Shown here: positions 1 through 9,421 of the stretch, one piece after another
How positions within the stretch are numbered: the stretch's first letter is position 1
How the letters are laid out: every line of letters starts with the position of its first letter
From: a virus
IMG/VR virus record: IMGVR_UViG_3300047510_003123
Coordinates: 1-49,241 of that record
Direction: 5' to 3' (one strand)
Length of the DNA stretch: 49,241 bases
Translations under genes and position numbers: made by a program
Notes under the pieces: generated by a model
What the model was told of the DNA's origin: nothing
Database searches by the model: none
Seen by the model: the letters and a program-made list of their open reading frames with translations, nothing else

Positions 1-1102
1 TACCAGAAGAACCATCTGTACCTGATGAACCACTTGTACCAGAACTTCCGCTTGTACCAGAGGAACCACTTGTTCCAGAAGAACCATCAGTTCCTGATGA
101 ACCAGATGTTCCTGAACTTCCACTCGTGCCCGAAGAACCATCAGTTCCTGATGAACCGGATGTACCCGAACTACCACTTGTTCCAGAAGAACCATCAATT
201 CCTGATGAGCCAGATGTACCTGAAGAGCCATTTATACCTGAACTTCCGCTTGTACCAGATGAACCATCAGTTCCTGATGAGCCACTCGTACCAGAAGAAC
301 CATCAGTACCTGATGAACCACTTGTACCAGAACTTCCGCTTGTACCAGAACTTCCTGATGAGCCGCTTGTGCCAGAACTTCCTGATGAGCCACTTGTACC
401 AGAACTACCACTAGTTCCAGAAGAACCATCAGTTCCTGATGAACCAGATGTTCCTGAACTTCCGCTAGTACCAGAGGAACCACTTGTTCCAGAAGAACCA
501 GATGTTCCTGAACTTCCGCTTGTACCAGAGGAACCACTTGTTCCAGAAGAACCGCTTGTTCCTGATGAACCAGATGTTCCTGAACTACCACTCGTACCAG
601 AAGAACCATCAGTTCCTGATGAACCACTTGTTCCTGAACTACCACTTGTGCCTGAACTACCACTTGTACCTGAAGAACCAGATGTTCCTGAACTACCACT
701 TGTTCCTGAAGAACCACTTGTTCCTGAAGAACCATCAGTTCCCGATGAACCAGACGTACCTGAGCTACCGCTCGTACCACTTGAACCAGATGTTCCTGAG
801 CTACCGCTCGTACCACTTGAACCAGATGTTCCTGAGCTTCCTGATGTTCCAGAAGAACCTGATGTTCCTGAAGAACCACTTGTACCAGAACTTCCACTTA
901 TTCCTGATGAGCCAGAACTACCTGATGAACCACTTGTTCCTGAAGAACCATTAGTACCAGAACTTCCACTCGTACCTGAAGAACCACTTGTTCCAGAAGA
1001 ACCATTAGTACCAGAACTTCCACTCGTACCTGAAGAACCACTTGTTCCAGAGCTTCCACTAATTCCTGAGGAGCCGGAGCTCCCTGATGAACCAGAACTT
1101 CC
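1..1102 (-). repeat. Gly-X-Y coding repeat, second block
   Basis: Degenerate 9- and 36-base units encoding GSS/GTS/GTD triplets in the minus-strand frame. Two exact 36-base copies sit side by side at 759-794 and 795-830, which suggests recent slippage or unequal recombination. The block continues past the left edge. Confidence 0.9.
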
Positions 1103-2953
1103 AAATATTGTTGCAAAAATACATATATCACTACCAACGAGAGGATTTGTATTCGGACCGCTACTTGAAATATACAATACTGATAGATTGTATATTGTAC
1201 CATTAATTGATTTATTTGTTATTCGGTAAGTATATTGATTTGTTCCTCCTAAGAGTGTTATATACGAACCTATAGTAAGGCTATTCAAATATGATGATAC
1301 GTTGACTCCGTATTTATCAATCTCATTAATATAAACTGTATTTACTGCTGGTCCTAATGCTCCACTATTTGTACTTAATCTTCCGTTTGAAGGATTTGAT
1401 GTAAATGCCGCCCACAAATAACAAGTTTGTGCTGGTGTAATTCCTGATGTTCCCGAAGAACCTGAGTTTCCTGAACTTCCACTTGTACCAGAAGAACCAT
1501 CAGTTCCTGATGAACCAGATGTTCCTGAACTTCCACTTGTTCCAGAAGAACCACTAGTACCGGAAGAACCACTAGTACCGGAAGAACCACTAGTACCGGA
1601 AGAACCACTAGTTCCAGAAGAACCATCAGTTCCTGATGAACCACTCGTACCAGAAGAACCATCAGTTCCTGATGAACCAGATGTTCCAGAAGAACCACTA
1701 GTACCGGAAGAACCATCTGTTCCTGAACTTCCACTTGTGCCCGAAGAACCATCAGTTCCTGAGCTTCCACTTGTGCCCGAAGAACCATCAGTTCCTGATG
1801 AACCAGATGTTCCTGAACTTCCACTTGTTCCAGAAGAACCAGATGTACCAGAAGAACCATCAGTTCCTGATGAACCACTTGTACCAGAAGAACCATCTGT
1901 TCCCGATGAACCACTAGAACCCGATGTACCAGAACTTCCACTTGTTCCAGAAGAACCATCAGTTCCTGAAGAACCACTAGTACCAGAAGAACCACTTGTA
2001 CCAGAAGAGCCATCAGTTCCTGATGAACCACTTGTACCAGAAGAACCATCAGTTCCTGATGAACCACTTGTACCAGAAGAACCATCTGTTCCCGATGAAC
2101 CACTAGTTCCAGAAGAACCATCAGTTCCCGATGAACCACTAGTTCCAGAAGAACCATCAGTTCCTGATGAGCCTGACGTACCTGATGAACCATCTGTTCC
2201 TGAAGAACCACTAGTTCCAGAAGAACCATCAGTTCCTGATGAACCAGATGTGCCTGAACTTCCACTTGTACCTGAAGAACCATCAATTCCTGAACTTCCG
2301 CTTGTTCCTGATGAGCCAGACGTACCTGAAGAACCATCAATTCCTGAGCTTCCACTTGTACCTGAAGAACCATCAGTTCCTGATGAACCAGAACTTCCTG
2401 AGGAACCACTTATACCCGTTCCACCTGCCAAAGAAATTAAATTCCAACCTGTTTCTAAAGTTGTTCCTGTATTAATTGAATCTGAAGAAAAATCCGCAAT
2501 AATTGTTGGGTCAGTAACATCCCATCCAATAACGACAGGTATAAAACCGACACTATTGGGGGATTGAAACCCGTCTTTTGAAGTTATGAATCCATTGCTC
2601 TCCGCGGCGTTCCATTTAGAAGCATAATCTGTAATATGAAAAACATAAAATTCATTTGTCTCTATGACTCTTACTAACATTCCCACTTTTCTTCTTCCTG
2701 AAGTTAGTTGGTCTGATTGTGTTATGAGAATTTCTCCTGAGAATTCGAGAGGAATGTTTGTTAAATTCAAGTCAGTTATACTATAGACAGACATATAACC
2801 ACCAGCAATATATACATCATATGTTAGAGGCTCAACTGAATTTATTTGTATTCCTGTTGCAGGAGACACAGGTGCCTGAAAACTTGGTGAGTCTCCTTGG
2901 TTGTACCAAGCAAATTCACCGTCAACTAAAGGTAATGTATAATTAAATGGCAT
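1..2953 (-). CDS. Collagen-like tail fibre/adhesin protein, 3' end outside window
   Basis: An ATG at 2953 opens a minus-strand frame with no stop seen up to base 1, so the C-terminus is missing and at least 984 residues are encoded. The first ~180 residues (2953-2417) are ordinary sequence beginning MPFNYTLPLVDGEFAWYNQG. Then comes a Gly-X-Y block (2416-1442) of GSS, GTD, GTS and GID triplets, a ~113-residue non-repetitive insert (about 1441-1103, containing YLWAAFTSNPSNGRLS), and a second Gly-X-Y block (1102-1). I checked that insert and both blocks share one frame. Collagen-like stalks are common in phage fibres and form trimeric rods; here X/Y are Ser, Thr and Asp rather than Pro, so the triple helix is inferred. 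It follows the Thr/Pro fibre gene with a 21-base gap and probably belongs to the same host-contact cassette. Fibre versus other decoration protein is unresolved. Confidence 0.85.
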   Translation of the reverse strand, partial: MPFNYTLPLVDGEFAWYNQGDSPSFQAPVSPATGIQINSVEPLTYDVYIAGGYMSVYSITDLNLTNIPLEFSGEILITQSDQLTSGRRKVGMLVRVIETNEFYVFHITDYASKWNAAESNGFITSKDGFQSPNSVGFIPVVIGWDVTDPTIIADFSSDSINTGTTLETGWNLISLAGGTGISGSSGSSGSSGTDGSSGTSGSSGIDGSSGTSGSSGTSGSSGIDGSSGTSGSSGTSGSSGTDGSSGTSGSSGTDGSSGTSGSSGTDGSSGTSGSSGTDGSSGTSGSSGTDGSSGTSGSSGTDGSSGTSGSSGTDGSSGTSGSSGTSGSSGTDGSSGTSGSSGTSGSSGSSGTDGSSGTSGSSGTDGSSGTSGSSGTSGSSGTSGSSGTDGSSGTSGSSGTDGSSGTSGSSGTDGSSGTSGSSGTSGSSGTDGSSGTSGSSGTDGSSGTSGSSGTSGSSGTSGSSGTSGSSGTSGSSGTSGSSGTDGSSGTSGSSGNSGSSGTSGITPAQTCYLWAAFTSNPSNGRLSTNSGALGPAVNTVYINEIDKYGVNVSSYLNSLTIGSYITLLGGTNQYTYRITNKSINGTIYNLSVLYISSSGPNTNPLVGSDICIFATIFGSSGSSGSSGSSGISGSSGTSGSSGTSGSSGTNGSSGTSGSSGTSGSSGTNGSSGTSGSSGSSGSSGISGSSGTSGSSGTSGSSGTSGSSGTSGSSGTSGSSGTSGSSGTSGSSGTSGSSGTDGSSGTSGSSGTSGSSGTSGSSGTSGSSGTSGSSGTSGSSGTDGSSGTSGSSGTSGSSGTSGSSGTSGSSGTSGSSGTSGSSGTSGSSGTSGSSGTSGSSGTDGSSGTSGSSGTSGSSGSSGTSGSSGSSGTSGSSGTSGSSGTDGSSGTSGSSGTDGSSGTSGSSGINGSSGTSGSSGIDGSSGTSGSSGTSGSSGTDGSSGTSGSSGTSGSSGTDGSSGTSGSSGTSGSSGTSGSSGTDGSSG
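1442..2416 (-). repeat. Gly-X-Y coding repeat, first block
   Basis: Same repeat type as the left block, in the same frame (both blocks and the insert have codon boundaries in register with the ATG at 2953). An 18-base unit is present three times exactly in tandem at 1551-1604. The commonest larger unit is 36 bases, encoding twelve residues that alternate GSS with GTD or GTS. Confidence 0.9.
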
Positions 2954-2974
2954 ATCCTATAATTATAATAATCA

Positions 2975-4321
2975 TCAAATTAATGTACCTCCGCGGAAGA
3001 AAATATTATTATTATTTTGTGTAATTCTTGACCCTGTATTTGTGAAACTAGAATAAACTCTATATACACCATTCGGTATATTTGTTCCTCCAGTATAATT
3101 GAATATTATTGATGACATGTTTGCCCTTTGCGTGACTGTAGTGTTAAGGTTAGGATTATTAATATTTGTCACTAAAGTCGCATATCTTCTCGTCTCTGTT
3201 GCAGCAGTAGGAATAATCCATGTATACCAACCTGCAACCCCATTTGGAGTCGTTGTTCCAGAAAGAATTCTTGTTGTTGTCATGGTATTTGCGGTGATAG
3301 GTATGTTGTATGCATCAACACCTCTTGTTATGTTATATGTTGCCCCTGTCTTAATAGATGGTTCTGTAACACCCCACCCTGAATACCTCACATATGAGTT
3401 CATTTCTATATTAAAAGTATCCGAATTATTTAAGTTTGGAGAATTGATGTTAAAACCTCTAAATACACTTCCTTGAGATGTCATATAGTTGTCTAATTCT
3501 GTTCTTACTTCCAGCTGGTTAGAATCTATAAATAAGAAAGAAACAAATTCAACCGCAGGTGTTAGACTTGGGGTTACTGTATTTGTAGGAGTTACTGTTG
3601 GAGTTGGAGTTGTAGTTTCTGTGACTGATGGTGTTGGGGTTGGCGAAGGAGTCTCTGTCGGGGTCGTAGTCTGTGTAGGAGTAGTTGTTTCAGTAACAGA
3701 CGGAGTTGGTGTTCCAGTTTCAGTAGGGGTCGTAGTTTCTGTTGGAGTGACCGTGGGTGTTTCAGTATTAGTTGGCGTATTGGTTGGGGTTGTTGTTGGT
3801 GTTTCTGTATTTGTAGGTGTGTTCGTAGGAGTTACTGTTGGTGTTTCAGTAACAGATGGAGTTGGTGTAGAACTAGCTCCAAATGAAATAGTGACAGTTG
3901 GTGTTGGTGTCATAGTTGGTGTTTGGGATGGTGATTCGCAAGGTGGTAGTGGGGTTTGTGCCGGAGTTCTTGAGGGTGTAGGCACAGGAGGTGTTTTTGT
4001 AGGGGTAGGGGTTATTGTAGATGTTGGTGTTTCACTTGTTGTTGGTGTATTTGTAGGTGTATCTGATGGGGTTAAGAAAGGGGTGTTTGTTGTTGTAGGT
4101 GTTGGTGACGGTAAAATATAAACGTATTCTTCAATCGTACAATTTTTTGAATCAGTAATTTTAACAATAAAGTTGTTATTGTCATATGGAGAAGGAACGT
4201 CAAATGAATATGGAAATATGGTCACACTTGCAACAAATACACAATTAGCACTCATAGAGTCACAATAATAAACTTGTGCTGGTGTATTACCCGTAAAACT
4301 TATTATTTCTACTCTTGTCAT
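2975..4321 (-). CDS. Fibre-like virion protein with Thr/Pro-rich stalk
   Basis: 448 residues. A short N-terminal region (about 1-70, ending IEEYVYILPSPTP) is followed by ~190 residues of TPT, TET and TPS repeats resembling a mucin-like or extended stalk, then a ~180-residue Ser/Thr/Asn-rich C-terminal domain. The start of the N-terminus (SANCVFVASVTIF, SYDF-type strands, KITDSKNCTIEEYV) looks like one degenerate SprB-type module, as in the upstream gene. The ATG overlaps the upstream stop as ATGA, which favours this start and coupled translation. The architecture (attachment head, stiff linker, terminal domain) fits a tail fibre or adhesin; the ligand cannot be named. No catalytic motif was seen. 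Confidence 0.8.
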   Translation of the reverse strand: MTRVEIISFTGNTPAQVYYCDSMSANCVFVASVTIFPYSFDVPSPYDNNNFIVKITDSKNCTIEEYVYILPSPTPTTTNTPFLTPSDTPTNTPTTSETPTSTITPTPTKTPPVPTPSRTPAQTPLPPCESPSQTPTMTPTPTVTISFGASSTPTPSVTETPTVTPTNTPTNTETPTTTPTNTPTNTETPTVTPTETTTPTETGTPTPSVTETTTPTQTTTPTETPSPTPTPSVTETTTPTPTVTPTNTVTPSLTPAVEFVSFLFIDSNQLEVRTELDNYMTSQGSVFRGFNINSPNLNNSDTFNIEMNSYVRYSGWGVTEPSIKTGATYNITRGVDAYNIPITANTMTTTRILSGTTTPNGVAGWYTWIIPTAATETRRYATLVTNINNPNLNTTVTQRANMSSIIFNYTGGTNIPNGVYRVYSSFTNTGSRITQNNNNIFFRGGTLI

Positions 4322-6450
4322 TGTTCACAAATTATATCGTAACTAATCAACAAATCGACTGTGAGCTGTTGACTGTTTAATGGACCATCAGGTGCCGCTT
4401 GTATAGTGATTTGATTCGAAAATTCGTTTACTGTAACTGTCTGAATACCAGGAATTGTTAATATCAAACCCCTTACTGTATTAATCCAAAGATTATCTGA
4501 GGGAGGTGACAGAAGAGAATTAGTTGTATAAAATTCGCTTTCATAAGTATCACCTGCCGGTTCAACCATTACTCTCGCAGTAAAAGTTGCGGAACTCAAA
4601 ATACATCCACTGTTAGTTTCCGTTAAATCATAAAAACCTTGATTCAACATTTGCAAAAGTCCACATTTTGTCCCATCAGTAATTTGGAATTCCTCACTAC
4701 CCATGGAATAAATCTGATAAGAAACATAACTCGAACCACACGTTATTTGAGTAGTTCTTTGTAAAGTACATCCACTACTATCTATTATAGAAACTGAATA
4801 TGTTCCAGCCGTAAGTCCTGTGACCGTAATTGTTTGAGGATTATTTGGTACATTTGCCGACCAACTAAACGTAAAAGGTGGCACACCAGATGAAATGAAA
4901 GCAGTTATTGTTCCTTCACTACCACTACCACAACTCGAAGAATAAAGACTATATGAAATTGGCTCTGAATAATCAACATAAAATTGTTCCGAAATTGTAC
5001 ATCCGTCCGCATCAACGACCGATACTGAATGTAGACCAGAAGAAACATTTGTGAATGTGACTGCTGATTGCGTTGTATCGAGTATCTGTATAGTATTGTC
5101 TAAAATATAATCAAAAGGTGATGTACCTCCCGAGGTTTTTGTGACTCTTACAATCGCATTAGAATTACCACAAGTAGTACCAGTAATTTGTGTTGATATA
5201 TTAAATTTGTTCGTCGCTATAATGGTCTCTTCTTCTTGATATGAACAGCCTGAGCTGTCTGAAACCACTACAGTATATGTACCTGCCGTTAAGTTTGTAA
5301 AATCATATGATGTACTTAATGTTGAAACCGAAGTTGTATTTGATGTTGGATAAATTAATGTATAGGTATATGGAGTTGTTCCTCCAACAACATCTATCGA
5401 AATTACTCCGTTATTTTGAGAACAGTTTGAATTTGTACTATTAATTGAAACTGAGCTCATACCATTTGGTGTGAGTAGTTGTGCGGTTTCAGTTATACTA
5501 CAAAATCCTGAATCAGTAACCTTGATAGTTACGGCACCTGCAGTTAGTCCTGTTACTGTGAAAGTTTTAGCATAAGATATTTGAAATGCACCTGTAGATG
5601 CCGAATAAAAATAAGGGACGGTTCCTCCCGTGATTACCATCGTGAGTGACCCATTATTTTGAAAACATGTTGGTTGGGATACTATAAAATTTCCAAATCC
5701 AATAGGGTCTACTTTCGGTACTGTAAAGCTTTTACTTAAAGTACATCCAACATAATCTGTCACTGTAACACTATAAACTCCTTCAGTCAATCCTGTAATT
5801 GTATCCCCTGTCTGACCATTATTCCAAAGATATGTGTAGGGATAATAACCAGTTTGTCCTGTAATGTATATTTTGCCAATTGCAGAACCTCCACAAGAAG
5901 AATTAGGAACTATGTACGCATCATAATCAAATGGTGTTGAATTACCAATTACCATGGTTTGACTTTGTCCCGTGCACCCCCCTAAATCAAGTACAGTAAT
6001 ATAGTACGTTCCAGCACTTAAACTGTCAAAATTTACAAAATTTGTATTTGTAGTTGCAGAGTTTACGAGTGTACCCGCCGAAGTGTAAAGATAAAAATTT
6101 GTAGATGAATAATCTGAACTAGAGCTTGCACTTATAGAACCATTTTGTAAATCACAAGTGGTATTATAAACATTAGTTATATTTGTACATACTCCACTTG
6201 ATACTGGAATACTAGCCAAAAATTGTAGATTGGTAGGTAATGTACTATCACTCAATCTAACCGCATAAGCCTGAGCACTTAATCCTGTTCTTACCGATGG
6301 AAAAGTTGTAATTGTATCATATCCCAAATCAGGTGATTCCCAAGTAACTATGTATGGTGGTGTACCACCGAAAGGTAGAATACTTATACTACCTGATGAA
6401 TTACTTTCACAGTCTCCTGTGATTAATATGGTATAATTAAATTCAGCCAT
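4318..6450 (-). CDS. SprB-repeat fibre/adhesin protein
   Basis: 710 residues from the ATG at 6450; a GTG one codon upstream (6453) is possible but less natural. The protein is built of about seven modules of the SprB-repeat type: each has a G-G-x-x-PY-x-Y strand, then LTAGTYSVTVTD-like sequence and a closing S/D-G-C-T. Clear closing motifs are VGCTLSKSF, SGFCSITET, SGCSYQEEE, DGCTISEQF and SGCTLQRTT. SprB repeats are known from the large surface adhesins of gliding Flavobacteriia, so this domain type in a phage tail locus suggests a Bacteroidota host. The start overlaps the gpI-like gene's stop by 8 bases; its own stop overlaps the next ATG. Probable role is a multi-domain tail fibre for host contact; the C-terminal ~130 residues are not SprB-like. 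Confidence 0.85.
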   Translation of the reverse strand: MAEFNYTILITGDCESNSSGSISILPFGGTPPYIVTWESPDLGYDTITTFPSVRTGLSAQAYAVRLSDSTLPTNLQFLASIPVSSGVCTNITNVYNTTCDLQNGSISASSSSDYSSTNFYLYTSAGTLVNSATTNTNFVNFDSLSAGTYYITVLDLGGCTGQSQTMVIGNSTPFDYDAYIVPNSSCGGSAIGKIYITGQTGYYPYTYLWNNGQTGDTITGLTEGVYSVTVTDYVGCTLSKSFTVPKVDPIGFGNFIVSQPTCFQNNGSLTMVITGGTVPYFYSASTGAFQISYAKTFTVTGLTAGAVTIKVTDSGFCSITETAQLLTPNGMSSVSINSTNSNCSQNNGVISIDVVGGTTPYTYTLIYPTSNTTSVSTLSTSYDFTNLTAGTYTVVVSDSSGCSYQEEETIIATNKFNISTQITGTTCGNSNAIVRVTKTSGGTSPFDYILDNTIQILDTTQSAVTFTNVSSGLHSVSVVDADGCTISEQFYVDYSEPISYSLYSSSCGSGSEGTITAFISSGVPPFTFSWSANVPNNPQTITVTGLTAGTYSVSIIDSSGCTLQRTTQITCGSSYVSYQIYSMGSEEFQITDGTKCGLLQMLNQGFYDLTETNSGCILSSATFTARVMVEPAGDTYESEFYTTNSLLSPPSDNLWINTVRGLILTIPGIQTVTVNEFSNQITIQAAPDGPLNSQQLTVDLLISYDIICEQ

Positions 6451-9421
6451 CACAACTTATTTCTATATTTATACCAACATTTAAAAACAGGTTCTCTCCG
6501 ATGTTAATTGGTGTCATAGTCAAATTATATACAGTCAAATCATTACCATTTAAAAAATATCCCAAATTATATGATGTTAGTTGTGGTAAATTATTTATAA
6601 GAGCAGTTCTCCAAGCAGTATTTGTAGGAACGTCAGTAGAACCGTAGCCCGTATAGAATTGTTCTTGAATTATTATTTGGTCATTCAATCTTAAATCTAC
6701 AAACCATTCTGATTTTAAAGAATCTAATAAACAATCGGTAATTAATAAACCTTGTGATGTTAGAAAATTATTCAATCTGTTGTTCAAAATACTACTGAAG
6801 TTTGAAACAGTAATATCCCCGTTTAACCAAGGATAGATTGAAAAGTCTACAAACTCTTTGCTGCAGGTATAATCAAAAATATTCGAAACAATATAACAAG
6901 ATTGTACCGGTACAGGTACAAATTCACACCCTCTCTGTCTTCTATATACAAATTTTTGTCTGTGGAAAATAGAATTTTCATATTTTATTCCTGATGTCCA
7001 TATTGTTGTTGCTGGAACCATTTGTTCAATCAGTTTCATCCAATAAGGACCAAGTCCCTCAACATAATCAATTAACTTTTGATAGGTATACTTGTTATTT
7101 GGAATACCTACGGTTTGTTGTGATTCTATGTATTTCCAAAATATTGATTGTAGAGTTGGATAGCCTCCTGTTTTTCCATCGGTAATAAATTGTCTATTTC
7201 TCGTGTTGATTGTATTTTGCCAGAAAGTCTGTAAAAATTCAAAAAATGTTTTCTTTTTCGGTTCAGGATTTATGTAGGTTATATCTATACCACCTGGTAC
7301 TACGAATGTCGCACTAAAACCAGATTCAGGTATTGGATAATCAAAATTTACAGATTCGTCCCAAACATCATAAGCCAAACCTTGTCCAGGATTCAAAGCA
7401 ATTTCAACATTCTTCGCATTCAAAACTAACTTCTCATTATCTACGAAATAATAAGCGTTATAGTTTCCCTGTTTAGATATTCTTATTTTATCGTCGTCCG
7501 CCAACCATGATTTATTATTATCAATAACCTTTCTAAGTTTGAATCCCTCGGTCATAAAAGGAAATTGTCTATATAAATCCAAATAGATTTGACCATAGGT
7601 GAAAGGTTGTAATTGTGTTTGTATATCATAATTTTGTCCAGTATAGATTGCGCCGTTCAAAACTACTTCATCAGGACTTCTGTGTTGTGGGGTTACTTGG
7701 TACCAGCCAGCGCCTTTTTGAAAGAACATATTTTCGTTAGGTGTTGGAGCTTTGGGGAAACCCTCATCGTCAACAGGATAATCTGCTCTATCAACATTAA
7801 CTTCTTGATACTCATCAGTCACAGTAAAAGCTGTGTACAGTTGACCCTTTATTTTATATGTGTCTCCAGGTAGTAGTGATGGTAATTCTTGTACGTAAGT
7901 ACCTCCTGATATGGCTGCGTATTGAGAGTCAAAGACCTCCATATTTATTTTTTGGTCAGCCAAGTATATGTGTTCGTTAAATTCTACCAAGGAATCAGGA
8001 GCACCTATTAATCTCAAGAGAAATTCTATAGACCTTCTTGTTCCTTTGGATTTGAAAAGATAAGCAGAATTTAAAATTAAATTTCTGTAGAATTGGTAAT
8101 TGAGTTCTGTTGGTGTCAATGTTCTAGAGAAACCAGGATACTCATTCACCGCTTGATTTCCAAAAACACTTTGTAAAAAGTTCTCATCTGCAATTGGCGA
8201 AAAGTTAGAAGACCATCCTAAAGTTCTTGCTAAGTTATACAATAATTGAGATGGTATGTCATTTGCCGGTACGTAATCGACTGAGGTCATGTACGCCAAA
8301 CCGTCAATAAAAATTTTTATTTCATCAAAACTTCTACCATAAAGTTGAAATACTTTTTCAACCTTTTGTCCCAAAGTATCGAATTCTTTTAATGAACCTG
8401 AAACCAAGAATCTCGACAATAGATTAGTTTTAAACTCGTCCATGTTTACTGCAACGGATTCTAGTCTCTCCAAATAATTGTCAAAACCAACTGACCTTAT
8501 ATCTAAGTTCCATGTACCATCTTTCGGCCAAGTCACCAATACATTCGAAAGATAAAATTGACCAAAATCATCCTGTTGAGGAACTTTAAAATCTGCAGTG
8601 TATTCGGGAGATACTAATCTGTTCAGAAGATATTTTTCTATTACATCAAAATTTTCTTCGAACACTTTATCGACGGTCATGTTATTTGGTCTAATAACAA
8701 AATCTTGATAATAAGTTGTTGCAGTTGTACCAAAAGGTGCTCCTGAAACATAAAATGAAATTGTACCTGTACTTAGTGAGGGTGAAGGTGTAAAGGATTC
8801 TATCTTATATTCTATATCATCGATATGAATTGCATAATCCAAATAAGTTTTGGATAAGTTCCTATACTTAGAAACTTCCATTTCTCTAACACTAAGATTA
8901 GTTGTTGCGTTTGTTGAATAATCTATTTCAAAAGGATTATTAATCCTATTAACATTAACCTCGAAATAAGTCTCATTATTAACTGAGTCGAAAGAAATAT
9001 TTGTTGCGGTTGCTCCCGTTGTAAAATTTAATTGTGAATAGAGTACATCCAATCCAGCAGGAAAGAAATTAATAATCTTTGTGATAGATACACTAAATCT
9101 TTTAGCCAGAGAACCATACATCGAAAAATTACCAACTTGTGAAACATCAAAATTTGGTACTACTCTGAATTGTGTCTGTAAGATTCTATCACCTTCTAAG
9201 GTTGAATTTATTTGTAAGTTTTCTAAACTAATAGGTGAAGAAAATGCCCCAACATTAAAAGTTCTATTAACTTTTTCAGCAACAGACGTTGTAAATTCAA
9301 AATTACCTTGGGTAAGACCTCCTCCATTAACCGTTTGTAATCCTACGATTTCATCCGAGAATGTTCCAGCTCCACTGCCTGGCCTCGGAGGATAAAAATA
9401 TTTTTGCCTTGTTGACGCCAT
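6443..9421 (-). CDS. Baseplate protein with P2 gpI-like region
   Basis: 992 residues. The middle (about 340-480) holds the features of the phage tail protein I family: a helix with SQLLYNLARTLGW, then YRNLILNSAYLFKSKGTRRS followed by IEFLLRLIGAPDSL. In P2-type phages gpI sits at the baseplate edge and connects to tail fibres, and T4 gp7 is a structural analogue. The N-terminal third is beta-rich and unrecognised. The C-terminal third includes FFEFLQTFWQNTINTRNRQF and a KLIEQMVPATTIW stretch typical of fibre-connecting proteins. The start forms TAATG with the upstream stop, supporting coupled translation. Its position directly before the fibre genes fits a baseplate-to-fibre adaptor. Specific assignment beyond the gpI-like region is inference. 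Confidence 0.75.
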   Translation of the reverse strand: MASTRQKYFYPPRPGSGAGTFSDEIVGLQTVNGGGLTQGNFEFTTSVAEKVNRTFNVGAFSSPISLENLQINSTLEGDRILQTQFRVVPNFDVSQVGNFSMYGSLAKRFSVSITKIINFFPAGLDVLYSQLNFTTGATATNISFDSVNNETYFEVNVNRINNPFEIDYSTNATTNLSVREMEVSKYRNLSKTYLDYAIHIDDIEYKIESFTPSPSLSTGTISFYVSGAPFGTTATTYYQDFVIRPNNMTVDKVFEENFDVIEKYLLNRLVSPEYTADFKVPQQDDFGQFYLSNVLVTWPKDGTWNLDIRSVGFDNYLERLESVAVNMDEFKTNLLSRFLVSGSLKEFDTLGQKVEKVFQLYGRSFDEIKIFIDGLAYMTSVDYVPANDIPSQLLYNLARTLGWSSNFSPIADENFLQSVFGNQAVNEYPGFSRTLTPTELNYQFYRNLILNSAYLFKSKGTRRSIEFLLRLIGAPDSLVEFNEHIYLADQKINMEVFDSQYAAISGGTYVQELPSLLPGDTYKIKGQLYTAFTVTDEYQEVNVDRADYPVDDEGFPKAPTPNENMFFQKGAGWYQVTPQHRSPDEVVLNGAIYTGQNYDIQTQLQPFTYGQIYLDLYRQFPFMTEGFKLRKVIDNNKSWLADDDKIRISKQGNYNAYYFVDNEKLVLNAKNVEIALNPGQGLAYDVWDESVNFDYPIPESGFSATFVVPGGIDITYINPEPKKKTFFEFLQTFWQNTINTRNRQFITDGKTGGYPTLQSIFWKYIESQQTVGIPNNKYTYQKLIDYVEGLGPYWMKLIEQMVPATTIWTSGIKYENSIFHRQKFVYRRQRGCEFVPVPVQSCYIVSNIFDYTCSKEFVDFSIYPWLNGDITVSNFSSILNNRLNNFLTSQGLLITDCLLDSLKSEWFVDLRLNDQIIIQEQFYTGYGSTDVPTNTAWRTALINNLPQLTSYNLGYFLNGNDLTVYNLTMTPINIGENLFLNVGINIEISCDG

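Noticed and set aside
232-2409. Minus-strand frames rich in VLLEQVVLQ-type repeats
   Set aside because: Out-of-frame readings of the same collagen-like gene; they end at the non-repetitive insert or head, whereas the glycine frame continues through.
1-2416. CRISPR-like direct repeats
   Set aside because: Units are 9/18/36 bases, contiguous, without unique spacers of constant length, and keep one reading frame.
126-2567. Plus-strand frames of Pro-Glu-Glu-Pro/Val-Pro repeats
   Set aside because: They are the exact antisense of the Gly-X-Y blocks; the minus-strand glycine frame is continuous with ordinary protein sequence on both sides and with the neighbouring gene direction.
3489-4121. Plus-strand Val-Gly repeat frame
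   Set aside because: Antisense shadow of the Thr/Pro stalk; no start context and opposite to all genes.
1-9421. Diversity-generating retroelement acting on the fibre genes
   Set aside because: No reverse transcriptase and no template/variable repeat pair with A-specific differences was seen in the window.
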